Both the position numbers and the translations under genes were made by a program. This document shows, piece after piece, positions 11,048 through 22,249 of a stretch of DNA of 64,000 bases. The notes under the pieces are model-generated. The model made no database searches. It had not been told where the DNA came from and saw only the letters and a program-made list of their open reading frames with translations. This stretch comes from Tragulus kanchil. Lineage: Eukaryota; Chordata; Mammalia; Artiodactyla; Tragulidae. Every line of letters begins with the position of its first letter. Position 1 is the first letter of the stretch. The stretch covers positions 63,015,394 through 63,079,393 of the forward strand of contig JAIOJX010000006.1 of the NCBI GenBank assembly GCA_022376925.1, given 5' to 3'.

Positions 11048-11633
11048 GGCCCAGGCTGTGGGTGGGATGCTGGTGCTGGTGCTGGTGCTGGTACTGGTAA
11101 ACTTGCCAGTTGGAACTGCCCAGTTGCCATACAGGAACAACAAAAATTGTTTTTCAACAGAAATGGGAGGATATTATCATATAACTACATTTGAATGGGT
11201 GCTGAGGTTTTTTACCAAATATAGTTTGACTTATATATGTCACAGAAGTAGAGAATATGAACTAAACTGAAGATAGGAAATGAAAACCAAATGAATTCTT
11301 GGAAAGTGGAACTCTTGTCTATGGTATTCATAATTTGCTCACTCATTCATTCAGAATGTTTTAAGAACATAGTGCCTTAGATTTTATAGAAACTTAAAAT
11401 GAGTTAAGGAACTTAAACTTTAAGAAACTTAACTCAGAATGAGTTAAGGTATTGTAGTCACCTGTAAGAGTGATGTTGGATAAGGGAAAGAACAACCAAG
11501 GATCCATCAGGTAGAATAAAATAAACACTGTAAAAAAGGTGTCATTTGATGAATAGTTGAGATTAATAAAGCTGCCTCCAAACCCAAATCTACCACCTGC
11601 ATTTGTGTCCATATTCTTTGACATACATCTATA

Positions 11634-12213
11634 TTTGTTGTTGTTGTTCAATCGCTTAGTAATGTTTGACTCTTTGTGACCCCATGGATTGCAGCATGCC
11701 AGTCTTCCCTGTTCTTCACTATCTCCATGAATCGGTTCAAACTCATGTCCATCAAGTCAGTGATACCATCTCATCCTGTCACCCCCTTCTCCTCCTACCC
11801 TCAATCTTTCTCAGCATCAGGGTCTTTTCCAGTGAGTCAGCTCTCCGTATCAGGTGGCCAAAGTACTGGAGCCTCAATATAAGTCCTTCCAGTGAATATT
11901 CAGGGTTGATTTCCTTTAGGATTAACTGGTTTGATATCCTTGCTGTCCAAGGGACCCTCAAGAGTCTTCTCCAGCACCACATATCAAAAGCATCAATTCT
12001 TTGGCACTCAGCCTTCAGTATGGTCCAACTCTCACATCCATACATGACTACTAGAAAAACTATAGCTTTGACTATATGGAACTTTGTGGGCAAATGGATA
12101 TCTCTGGTTTTTAATATGCTGGATAGGCTTGTCACAGCTTTTCTTCCAAGTATTAAGCATCTTTTAATTTTATGGCTGCAGTCACTGTCCACAGTGCCAA
12201 GAAAATAAAGTCG
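11634..12213 (-). mobile_element. BovB (RTE) 3' fragment, reverse-transcriptase C-terminus
   Basis: The minus strand encodes the familiar BovB C-terminal protein in one long frame (12192 down to 11779): MYGCESWTILKAE, AFDMWCWRRLLRVPWTARI and LQYFGHLIRRADSLEKTLML. The 3' end reads out to 'caacaacaacaa'-type sequence at 11634-11645. It is 5'-truncated, as is usual for the family, and has no RT catalytic region. Confidence 0.92.
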
Positions 12214-12786
12214 ATATTACTATGGATGAATTATCTACATTCCTATTTAAGCCAAGCTCCTGCATGTAGTAAATCACATTTTTTCTTGCCTACTCAAGGA
12301 CAGGACTTAGCAATTTTCACTCTCTTCTGCATCATTAATTTTTTTAAAAACAGCCTTACTGAGCTATAATTCACAGATCATATAACTTATGCATTTAAAG
12401 TATATACTTTGTTTTGGGATGCTAAAATTATTAATTTTGTACATTGTAGTAAATATACTTACTATAATTTAATATATATGTAGATGTATATATATATATA
12501 GACAAAATTTGTCATTTTAACCATTTGACTCAATCGTATTAACTATATTCATAATATTGTATAACCATCCTCACTCTATTTCCATGACTTTTCATCATTC
12601 AAGACAGAAACTGTAATTTTGAAGCAATAACTCTTCATTCTTCTCCACTTTCAGCCCCATCAGGTAGAATAAAATAAACACTGTAAAAAAGGTGTCATTT
12701 GATGAATAGTTGAGATTAATAAAGCTGCCTCCAAACCCAAATCTACCACCTGCATTTGTGTCCATATTCTTTGACATACATCTATA

Positions 12787-13366
12787 TTTGTTGTTGTTGT
12801 TCAATCGCTTAGTAATGTTTGACTCTTTGTGACCCCATGGATTGCAGCATGCCAGTCTTCCCTGTTCTTCACTATCTCCATGAATCGGTTCAAACTCATG
12901 TCCATCAAGTCAGTGATACCATCTCATCCTGTCACCCCCTTCTCCTCCTACCCTCAATCTTTCTCAACATCAGGGTCTTTTCCAGTGAGTCAGCTCTCCG
13001 TATCAGGTGGCCAAAGTACTGGAGCCTCAATATAAGTCCTTCCAGTGAATATTCAGGGTTGATTTCCTTTAGGATTAACTGGTTTGATATCCTTGCTGTC
13101 CAAGGGACCCTCAAGAGTCTTCTCCAGCACCACATATCAAAAGCATCAATTCTTTGGCACTCAGCCTTCAGTATGGTCCAATTCTAACATCTGTACATGA
13201 CTACTAGAAAAACTATAGCTTTGACTATATGGAACTTTGTGGGCAAATGGATATCTCCGGTTTTTAATATGCTGGATAGGCTTGTCACAGCTTTTCTTCC
13301 AAGTATTAAGCATCTTTTAATTTTATGGCTGCAGTCACTGTCCACAGTGCCAAGAAAATAAAGTCG
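12787..13366 (-). mobile_element. BovB 3' fragment (copy B)
   Basis: Repeat of 11634-12213, shifted by 1153. In this copy the frame is broken near 13180 by substitutions ('caattctaacatctg'), so the long frame is shorter (WCWRRLLRVPWTARI onwards). Confidence 0.9.
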
Positions 13367-14133
13367 ATATTACTATGGATGAATTATCTACATTCCTATT
13401 TAAGCCAAGCTCCTGCATGTAGTAAATCACATTTTTTCTTGCCTACTCAAGGACAGGACTTAGCAATTTTCACTCTCTTCTGCATCATTAATTTTTTTAA
13501 AAACAGCCTTACTGAGCTATAATTCACAGATCATATAACTTATGCATTTAAAGTATATACTTTGTTTTGGGATGCTAAAATTATTAATTTTGTACATTGT
13601 AGTAAATATACTTACTATAATTTAATATATATGTAGATGTATATATATATATAGACAAAATTTGTCATTTTAACCATTTGACTCAATCGTATTAACTATA
13701 TTCATAATATTGTATAACCATCCTCACTCTATTTCCATGACTTTTCATCATTCAAGACAGAAACTGTAATTTTGAAGCAATAACTCTTCATTCTTCTCCA
13801 CTTTCAGCCCCTGGTAACCTCTAATCTATTTTCGGTTACTTTGAATTTGACATCTATTCTAAAGGCTTCATACAGAAGGAATTGCACAATGTCTGGCCTT
13901 TTGTGTCTTGCTAATAGTTTAATGTTTTCAATATTCATCCATGTTGTAGCATATATCAGAATTTCCATTTTGTGACTGAATAATATTTTATTATATACAT
14001 ATGCCATATTTTATGTATCCATTGATTTGTTGATGAACATATGGGTTGTTTCCATCTTTTGGCTATTGTGAATTCTTTAGTTCCTGTTTTTAATTATGTT
14101 GGGTAAAGCCTAGGAGTAGAAGTGGTGTCATGT

Positions 14134-14342
14134 TAGTGGCACTGGTGCTAAAGAACCTGACTGCCAATGAAGGGGACATAACAGATGTGGGTTTGATCCT
14201 TGTTTGTGACAATCCCCTGGAGGAAGGTATGGAAACCCACTACAGTATCCTTGCCTGGAGAATCCTATGGACAGAGGAGCCTGGTGGGCTGCTGCAGTTC
14301 ATACAGTCACAAAGAGTGAAGCAAGACTGAAGCAACAGCATC
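14134..14342 (+). mobile_element. Bov-tA SINE inside L1 (copy A)
   Basis: It has the tRNA-derived head ('gctaaagaacctgactgcc', 'gtgggtttgatcctt') followed by the BovA-type body ('acccactacagtatccttgc', 'ctggagaatcctatggacag', 'gtcacaaagagt'). It interrupts L1 text that resumes at 'catggttaccctatgtaaag'. Confidence 0.88.
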
Positions 14343-15158
14343 CCTGCATGCATGGTTACCCTATGTAAAGCTTTTTGGGGAACCACAACGCTGTTTTCCA
14401 CAGTAGTTCTTCCATTTTGCATTTCCATCAGAAATGCACAAGGGTTTCAATTTTTCTATAACCTTGCTAAGACTAATTTTTATCTTATTGATTATAGCCA
14501 TTTTTAGTAGGTATAAAGTGGTTTTGCTTATATTTCTCTATTGATCAATGATGTTCAGAATCTTTTCATATACTTATTTGTATACCTTCTTTTGGGATGC
14601 TAAAATTATTAATTTTGTACATTGTAGTAAATATACTTACTATAATTTAATATATATGTAGATGTATATATATATATAGACAAAATTTGTCATTTTAACC
14701 ATTTGACTCAATCGTATTAACTATATTCATAATATTGTATAACCATCCTCACTCTATTTCCATGACTTTTCATCATTCAAGACAGAAACTGTAATTTTGA
14801 AGCAATAACTCTTCATTCTTCTCCACTTTCAGCCCCTGGTAACCTCTAATCTATTTTCGGTTACTTTGAATTTGACATCTATTCTAAAGGCTTCATACAG
14901 AAGGAATTGCACAATGTCTGGCCTTTTGTGTCTTGCTAATAGTTTAATGTTTTCAATATTCATCCATGTTGTAGCATATATCAGAATTTCCATTTTGTGA
15001 CTGAATAATATTTTATTATATACATATGCCATATTTTATGTATCCATTGATTTGTTGATGAACATATGGGTTGTTTCCATCTTTTGGCTATTGTGAATTC
15101 TTTAGTTCCTGTTTTTAATTATGTTGGGTAAAGCCTAGGAGTAGAAGTGGTGTCATGT

Positions 15159-15367
15159 TAGTGGCACTGGTGCTAAAGAACCTGACTGCCAATGAAGGGG
15201 ACATAACAGATGTGGGTTTGATCCTTGTTTGTGACAATCCCCTGGAGGAAGGTATGGAAACCCACTACAGTATCCTTGCCTGGAGAATCCTATGGACAGA
15301 GGAGCCTGGTGGGCTGCTGCAGTTCATACAGTCACAAAGAGTGAAGCAAGACTGAAGCAACAGCATC
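15159..15367 (+). mobile_element. Bov-tA SINE inside L1 (copy B)
   Basis: Same insertion as at 14134-14342, repeated by duplication 7. Confidence 0.87.
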
Positions 15368-15673
15368 CCTGCATGCATGGTTACCCTATGTAAAGCTTTT
15401 TGGGGAACCACAACGCTGTTTTCCACAGTAGTTCTTCCATTTTGCATTTCCATCAGAAATGCACAAGGGTTTCAATTTTTCTATAACCTTGCTAAGACTG
15501 ATTTTTATCTTATTGATTATAGCCATTTTTAGTAGGTATAAAGTGGTTTTGCTTATATTTCTCTATTGATCAATGATGTTCAGAATCTTTTCATATACTT
15601 ATTTGTATACCTTCTTTGGAGGAATATTTATTCAATATTTATTACAATTTTCAAACTGACTTATCTTTTTATT

Positions 15674-15962
15674 TTCTAACCTCCTGATTTTTTTTTTTTT
15701 AATTTTGGCCTCCTTAATTGTTTTTTTATTTATTTATTTTCATCCATCTTTATTCTTTGGCCTGTGTGGGCCTCCCACTGCAGTGGCCTCTCTCTCTACA
15801 GAGCACTAGCTCTGGGCGCATGTGCTCCAGAGTGCTGGCTCATAATTAGACACACTAGTCCAGATGCTCTGTGGCATGTGGAATCTTCCCAGGCCAGGGA
15901 TTGAACCGGTTCCCCTTGCATTGCAAAGCCAGACTTTACCCACTGGGCCACCTGGGAAGCCC
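15674..15962 (-). mobile_element. CHR-type SINE, minus strand, 22-base target-site duplication
   Basis: Reverse-oriented: a T-tract at about 15687-15701 and 'catccatctttattctttgg' come first, and 'gccacctgggaagcccc' last. It is flanked by a 22-base direct repeat beginning 'caaactga' at 15652-15673 and 15963-15984, with one mismatch. It is inserted in the L1. Confidence 0.88.
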
Positions 15963-16060
15963 CAAACTGAGTTATCTTTTTATTGTTGAGTTATATGAGT
16001 TGTCTGTATGTTTGAGATATTAAACTCATATCAGACATGTGATTTAAAATACTTTCTACA

Positions 16061-16408
16061 GGGCTTTCCTGGTGGTCCAGTGGGTAAGGACACCACCTTG
16101 CAGTGCAAGGGGCGCTGGTTCGAGCTCTGGCCTGGGAAGATCCCATGTACTGTGGAGCAGCTGGACCGATGTGTCCAATTACGGAGCCGGAGCTCTGGAG
16201 CACATGCGCCTAGAGCCAGTGCTCCGCGACAACAGAGGCCACCGCGATGGGAGGCCCACACGGGCCAAGGAACAAAGATGGATGAAAATAGACAAATGAA
16301 TGACCAACAGAAGTGGCCCGCCTGCCCCTCTCCCTCCCTCCCTCCCACCCCACCCTACCCCAAAATAATAAATAAATAAATGTTAAAAAAAATTAAATAA
16401 AAAAAATT
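16061..16408 (+). mobile_element. CHR-type SINE, plus strand, 14-base target-site duplication
   Basis: It starts 'gggctttcctggtggtccag' and ends in A-rich '(aata/aaat)n'. It is bounded by perfect repeats of 'aaatactttctaca' at 16047-16060 and 16409-16422. The 3' part contains an additional 'ctccctccctccc' stretch. It lies about 100 bases from, and opposite in orientation to, the SINE at 15674-15962. Confidence 0.92.
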
Positions 16409-18084
16409 AAATACTTTCTACAACCTTTAGGTTATTTTTCTTCTCTTTTTTGATAATACTTTGAAACAGAAAAGTTTTTGACTTTGAAAAAAATTAAACT
16501 CTTTTTTCTTGTGTTGCTTCTGCTCTTAGTATCATATTGCCAAATTCTAGGTCATGAATATTTACTCTAATGTTTTCTAAGAATTTTATGATTTTTATGT
16601 CACTGATCAATTATAAATTAATTTTTGTTTATACTGAGATAGGTGATTCAACTTTATTCTTCTGCATAGTAAAGTCCAGTGTCCCAGCAACATCTGTGAA
16701 GAGACTATTCAGTGAATATATTTAGCACTCTTGTCAAAAATCAATTGACCATAGGTGTATGGCCTTATTTCTGAACTCTCAGTTCTTTTCCATTATGTCT
16801 GTATGTCTAACTTTATGCCAGAATCACACTGTTGCAATTACAGTAGCTTTGTGACAAGTTTTGAAATTGAAAAGTGTTAGTACTCCAACGTTGTTCTTTC
16901 TTCAAGGTTGTTTTGAATATTTGGGTTTTTTTCCATATGAATTAAAGGAATGGCTTTTTCATTTCTGCAAATCAGACTGTAGGAATTTTGACAGGAGTTT
17001 CACTGAATCTGTAGATCACTCTAGGTAGTATTGACATTTATATTGTACCATAAACAGCATATATTTTTGTTTATTTAGATATTCTTTTATTTCTTCCAGC
17101 AATATTTTCTGGTTTTCAGTATATAACTGTAATCTCCTTGGTTAATTTATTCCCCAGTATTTTACCTTTTTTAGATGTGATCATAAATGGAATTGCTTTC
17201 TTAATCCCTTTACAGATTCTGCTGGTATATATAAATACATCTGATTTTTTGTGCATGCACCTTGTACCCTGAAGTTTTGCTGCACTCATTTATTAGCTTT
17301 AGTAGCTTTCTTGTGGATTCCTTAGAATTTTCTCTGTATAGGATCATCTTATATGTAAATAGACATAATTTTACTTCTTTCCAATTTTGATGCCTTTTAT
17401 TTATTCATTTTCTTTTCTCTGGCTACAAATTTCATTGCACCATTGGATAGCAGTGAAAGAAACCATCTTTATTTTGTTAGTGACCTTAGATGAGGAAACC
17501 TTTTAGTCCTTCACAACTATTCCTTTTTTTTTTTTTTTTTTGGTGTTTGTCTTCCTAGATAAGCTTTATCATGCTGAGGAAGTTCTAGTGTATTTCTAAT
17601 TCACTTCCATTCACTTGAAGGGGTATTGGATTTTTTCAAATGCTACTTCTGTGTCAACTGAGGTGATTATATGGGTTCTTTTTCCCTTTTATTCTATTAA
17701 TGTGATATATTGCATTTATTAATTTTCTTTTGTGGAACCACCATTGGATTCATGGAACAAATTTCAGTTGGTCGTGGTGTATAATTCTCATAATATGCTG
17801 TTGGAGTCAATTTCCTAGTATTCTTTTGAGAATCTTTGCATCTATATTCATGAAGGATATTGATCTATAATTTTCTCTTTTTCCAATGTCTTTATCTGTG
17901 TTTCACACCAGATAAAGACAAAGGTAGTGCTGTCTTCATAGTACGAGTTAGGGTGTTTCCTCTCTTCTTCTACTGTTTGAGAAAGATTGGTATAATGTCC
18001 GGAAGAATTCACCAAACAACACTTTCTGGTTCATTCATCAATAAAGCTCCCTGGTCTTAAACTTTTCTGTGTTGGAAGATTTTT

Positions 18085-18367
18085 ATTTTTTTAATTTTTT
18101 TTGGGGGGGGTGGTACTTCATTTTTTTGGTCTTTTATTTATCTATTTTCTTTGTTATTTTGGCCTGTGTGGGCCTCCCATCACAGTGTCCCCTGTTGCTG
18201 CAGAGCACTGGCTCTGGGCACATGCGCTCCAGAGCTCTGGCTCGGTAGTTGAACACCTCAGTCCACCTGCTCCACAGCACGTGAGATCTTCCCAGGCCAG
18301 GGATCAAATGGCACCACTTGCCCTGAAAGGCGGTGTTCTTACCCACTGGACCACCAGGGAAGCCCCT
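18085..18367 (-). mobile_element. CHR-type SINE, minus strand, in L1
   Basis: Reverse-oriented, ending 'ggaccaccagggaagcccc'. The target repeat is 'ggaagattttt' (18074-18084) against 'ggaaggttttt' (18368-18378). A run of G residues at about 18103-18110 lies in its T/G-rich left end. Confidence 0.85.
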
Positions 18368-18597
18368 GGAAGGTTTTTAAGTTACTGATAAAATCTCTTG
18401 TTATAGGCCTGTGAGATTTTCTATTTCTTTTTGAATCAGTTTAGGTAGATAATTTGTGTGCTTCTAGGAATTTGTCCATTTTATCTAGGTTATCTAATTT
18501 GTTGGCTTACATTTGTTTACAGTAAAGGATTTTAATCATTTTTATTTATGAAGGTTGATAATAATGTTTCCACCTCCGTTTCTTATTTTATATATTT

Positions 18598-18705
18598 ACT
18601 TCTTTTTTTCCCCTATCTTCTTCTTCTTCTTCCTGTCCTCCTCTACTTTTCTTTCTTCCTTTCTTTACTCCTTTCTTTCTCTCCCTCCTCCTCCTTTTAT
18701 TATTT
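18598..18705. repeat. Pyrimidine tract (CTT/TCC-rich)
   Basis: About 100 bases almost without purines on the plus strand, built of 'cttcttcttcttcct', 'ctttctttcttcc' and 'tctctccctcctcctcc'. It lies between the L1 remnant and the L2. It repeats at 19771-19878. It could form triplex (H) DNA and is prone to polymerase slippage. Confidence 0.85.
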
Positions 18706-19467
18706 CTATCAGAAGGCAAACATACTGAAGAGTAGCCTGGCTTAAAAATATAACCCTGTCTTGACAACTATGCCCCAAGTCCAGTTCTGTCTCAAGTCTC
18801 TGCTTCACTATGTAACAAAAAACTCCTTGAAAGAGTGATCTATACCTGCTGTCTTCAGTTTCTTTCTTTCAATTCTCTCTTGAAGTCATTCAATTAGATT
18901 GCCAATGAAGCATCTCTTGTTTAATTTCCTAACAACCTCCACATTGCTAAATCCAATGATCACTTCTCTGTGCTCATCTTATTGAGCCTATCAATAACAT
19001 TTGACCCAGTTGACTTATTTTACTTTCTTGAAAGGGTTTTTATTTATTTATTTTTTCCACTTCACTTCCTGGATATTTTTTTCTTTATGTTTTTGTCTTA
19101 CCTCTTTCATCTCTCCCTCTCAGATTCCATTGATGGTTTCTCCTTATCTTGTTAAACTGGTAATCATTTAAATGCTCCATACTCAGTATTCTGAACTCTC
19201 CTGTGACTCCTTTCCTTCTTAGTGAAATCCTCTGGCCTCAATCCTCTGGCCTCATCACTTTAAACACCTTTAATACACAGAAGACTTATACATATATATT
19301 TCTAATTCTGACAACTCTGTTTTGAACTCCAGGATTGTAAATCCTACTAATTTTGAAACATCTCTATTTGTATGTGTAACATTTCAAACTTAATAAACAC
19401 CCAATCTTTTCTTAAAACATCTCCTGTAGTTATTCTTGCCTATTCTCAATTCTTGAAATCTCCCATT

Positions 19468-19540
19468 GGCCAGGGATCAAATGGCACCACTTGCCCTGAA
19501 AGGCGGTGTTCTTACCCACTGGACCACCAGGGAAGCCCCT
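19468..19540 (-). mobile_element. CHR-type SINE, partial copy from duplication 8
   Basis: Only the head of the SINE at 18085-18367 is repeated here. The left edge is the duplication join and not a transposon boundary. Confidence 0.8.
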
Positions 19541-20831
19541 GGAAGGTTTTTAAGTTACTGATAAAATCTCTTGTTATAGGCCTGTGAGATTTTCTATTTC
19601 TTTTTGAATCAGTTTAGGTAGATAATTTGTGTGCTTCTAGGAATTTGTCCATTTTATCTAGGTTATCTAATTTGTTGGCTTACATTTGTTTACAGTAAAG
19701 GATTTTAATCATTTTTATTTATGAAGGTTGATAATAATGTTTCCACCTCCGTTTCTTATTTTATATATTTACTTCTTTTTTTCCCCTATCTTCTTCTTCT
19801 TCTTCCTGTCCTCCTCTACTTTTCTTTCTTCCTTTCTTTACTCCTTTCTTTCTCTCCCTCCTCCTCCTTTTATTATTTCTATCAGAAGGCAAACATACTG
19901 AAGAGTAGCCTGGCTTAAAAATATAACCCTGTCTTGACAACTATGCCCCAAGTCCAGTTCTGTCTCAAGTCTCTGCTTCACTATGTAACAAAAAACTCCT
20001 TGAAAGAGTGATCTATACCTGCTGTCTTCAGTTTCTTTCTTTCAATTCTCTCTTGAAGTCATTCAATTAGATTGCCAATGAAGCATCTCTTGTTTAATTT
20101 CCTAACAACCTCCACGTTGCTAAATCCAATGATCACTTCTCTGTGCTCATCTTATTGAGCCTATCAATAACATTTGACCCAGTTGACTTATTTTACTTTC
20201 TTGAAAGGGTTTTTATTTATTTATTTTTTCCACTTCACTTCCTGGATATTTTTTTCTTTATGTTTTTGTCTTACCTCTTTCATCTCTCCCTCTCAGATTC
20301 CATTGATGGTTTCTCCTTATCTTGTTAAACTGGTAATCATTTAAATGCTCCATACTCAGTATTCTGAACTCTCCTGTGACTCCTTTCCTTCTTAGTGAAA
20401 TCCTCTGGCCTCAATCCTCTGGCCTCATCACTTTAAACACCTTTAATACACAGAAGACTTATACATATATATTTCTAATTCTGACAACTCTGTTTTGAAC
20501 TCCAGGATTGTAAATCCTACTAATTTTGAAACATCTCTATTTGTATGTGTAACATTTCAAACTTAATAAACACCCAATCTTTTTCTTAAAACTTCCTGTT
20601 TCTGCTATCTTTCTTGTTTCAGTAAATGCCAACCCCACCTTTATAGTTATTCTTGCCAAAAAATGTAAAGTTGTTCTCAATTCTATTTATTTCTCTCAGA
20701 ATCTTCATCTAATCCATTAACAAAATCCATTTGTCTTTTTAAATGTATAGAATATGACCTTTGTCCCCATCTTCACTGCTATTATCTTGATTCCAGTCAT
20801 CATCATATCACCTTATTGTAATAGCCTTTTT

Positions 20832-21062
20832 AAAAAATTAATTAGGCTACATTGGGATTCTTGTTGCATCATGCAGGGTCTTTTGTTGTAGCATGCGGAT
20901 TTCGAGTTGTTGTTCCCAGGTTTCAGTAGTTGCAGCGCAAAGGCTCAGTAGTTGTATCATTCAGGGTTAGTTACTCTGTGGCTGGTGGGATCCTAGTCTT
21001 TGACCAAGAATTGAACCCTTCATTGGAAGGGTTCTTAACCACTAGATCACCAGGGAAGTCCT
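20832..21062 (-). mobile_element. CHR-type SINE inside L2
   Basis: Reverse-oriented: 'attaggctacattggg' at the left and 'gatcaccagggaagtcc' at the right. The likely target repeat is 'taatagcc' before and 'aaatagcc' after. Its right end recurs at 22164-22247 through duplication 9. Confidence 0.82.
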
Positions 21063-21834
21063 TGTAAATAGCCTCTTAACTATGTCCATGCTTTAGCTTT
21101 TGTGTTCTCCACATTGAACAAGAGTGTTCTTCTGGAATCCTAAATTGATTTTATTCCCTTGTTCAAAATTCTCCAGTTCTCTAGTTCTTCATCTTACACT
21201 GAGTTAATACCAAAGTCCTACAAAACTGTACAATTTGTCCTCTGTTAAATCTCTAAGAGTATTTACGCCTAACTCTCCAGCTCTCCACCTAACCCGCCAG
21301 CTACTCTCCACCTAGCCCACCAGCTTCAGCCACATGAGTGTTCCTATGGTTCCTAGTGTTCTGGGTGCTTGTCGTTCCTCTGCTGGAGGGCTCTCCTCTC
21401 TAACAGCCCTGGATCATTCTTTCTCCTTCTTTGGGAATCTGCAACACCCTCTTCACTACCCTCCCTGTCCCCACCTCCTGTTCTCTCTACATCTCTTCCC
21501 TGCTCTTTTTCTCTATAGCATTTGTCACCATCTGTCACGCTATATGTTTTACTTATTTGCTTGTCTATTTGCTGTCTTTCTGACAGAAATTTATGCTCCA
21601 AGAAAGCAGGAATATCTGTTTTATTTCTATTTTTTTCTACTTCCATACTCACAGTACCTTGAAGGATATCTGGCACAAGAAATAAATATTTGTTCAGTGA
21701 ATGAGTAAAAATTACCTATTGATGGCATAATCTGTATATACTTTCCTGTTGCTTTTAGTGATCTCTGTCCCTTGCTTTTCACATATGACTTTATTACTTA
21801 TTATTACTAACACATTTATTCATTGTTCAAGTCA

Positions 21835-21975
21835 ACCATTTTACAATTGAAAAAAACTGAGGCCTTGAGGGTTAAGGGACTTACCTAGACTTATGGAAGG
21901 ATTTGGTGCCAGAGTCTCAAGTACAAGTTGAAGTTCTTGACATTCATCTTTGAGCAGCTCTGGGTAATCATCATA
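21835..21975 (-). mobile_element. MIR SINE fragment (copy A)
   Basis: The reverse MIR core is recognisable as 'aactgaggccttgagggtta', 'agggacttacctagac' and 'ggtgccagagtctcaag'. It is weak at the distal end. Confidence 0.6.
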
Positions 21976-22249
21976 GCAGAGCACAAGCTGGAGAGTGAAG
22001 GAGTGACAAACCATTATATAACTCTTTTCAGACTGTTGGCTTCTAACCCCAAAGAGGAAAACTGTTTGGGTTTGGCAGTTCAGACTCACTGCTCTGGTTT
22101 GATTCCTCACCCTCTGTCTTCTTTCTGTGTCAGAAGTGTTTTATAAAAAGCAGATGCAAACTAGTGGCTGGTGGGATCCTAGTCTTTGACCAAGAATTGA
22201 ACCCTTCATTGGAAGGGTTCTTAACCACTAGATCACCAGGGAAGTCCTT

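Larger units (their letters stand above)
9461..11776. repeat. Tandem near-identical duplication 5 (9461-10607 / 10621-11776)
   Basis: Offset 1160. The tail of copy A skips 'tatctccatg' (present at 11720-11729) and then ends at 'ctcatcc'. The linker is 'atgttttgcatca'. Copy B runs on into 'ctgtcacccccttctcc', normal BovB sequence. The tail of copy A is therefore the lower-quality end. Confidence 0.92.
11504..13811. repeat. Tandem near-identical duplication 6 (11504-12656 / 12657-13811)
   Basis: Offset 1153 with a clean join in 'cagccccatcaggtag'. Isolated base differences exist inside ('cagcatcag' against 'caacatcag'; 'ctcacatccatac' against 'ctaacatctgtac'), compatible with haplotype differences or consensus errors. 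Confidence 0.9.
13565..15616. repeat. Tandem near-identical duplication 7 (13565-14589 / 14590-15616)
   Basis: Offset 1025, the shortest of the series. The join is seamless at 'cttcttttgggatgct', where the true continuation after copy B is 'cttctttggaggaat'. Both copies include L1 3' sequence with the Bov-tA insertion. A single base change, 'gactaattttt' against 'gactgattttt', lies near the end. Confidence 0.9.
12335..18600 (-). mobile_element. Old L1 element (3' UTR to ORF2), interrupted by SINEs
   Basis: One minus-strand L1M-type copy. In plus-strand order it shows the 3' UTR ('gagctataattcacagatc', 12361-12379), the ORF2 end ('catccatgttgtagcatat', 'ttttggctattgtgaattc') and then ORF2 body text between 16423 and 18073 and again from 18379 (for example 'gtcaactgaggtgattatat' near 17650). 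Frames are thoroughly decayed. Four younger SINEs sit inside: Bov-tA at 14134, and CHR elements at 15674, 16061 and 18085. Parts recur through duplications 6, 7 and 8. Confidence 0.8.
18295..20587. repeat. Tandem near-identical duplication 8 (18295-19414 / 19468-20587)
   Basis: Offset 1173. The linker 19415-19467 is a strongly shortened form of 20588-20700: the words 'tagttattcttgcc' and 'ttctcaattct' occur in both, with tens of bases missing between them in the linker. One base differs inside ('ccacattgc' against 'ccacgttgc'). Confidence 0.93.
18735..21715 (+). mobile_element. Long L2 copy (ORF2 3' part to 3' end)
   Basis: Plus-strand L2. Blocks appear in family order: 'catttgacccagttgact' (about 18988), 'caggattgtaaatcctacta', 'agcctcttaactatgtcc' (about 21067), 'tatagcatttgtcaccatct' (about 21515) and the terminal 'aataaatatttgttcagtga' (21680-21699). 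It is interrupted by duplication 8 and by the CHR SINE at 20832-21062. All frames are broken. Confidence 0.82.

Noticed and set aside
11666..12208. A 180-codon plus-strand ORF
   Set aside because: It is the antisense of the BovB C-terminal coding sequence, whose minus-strand translation matches the known protein.
21334..21708. A 124-codon secreted or membrane-like protein with hydrophobic stretches
   Set aside because: The hydrophobicity comes from T-rich L2 sequence. An equally long frame exists on the opposite strand.
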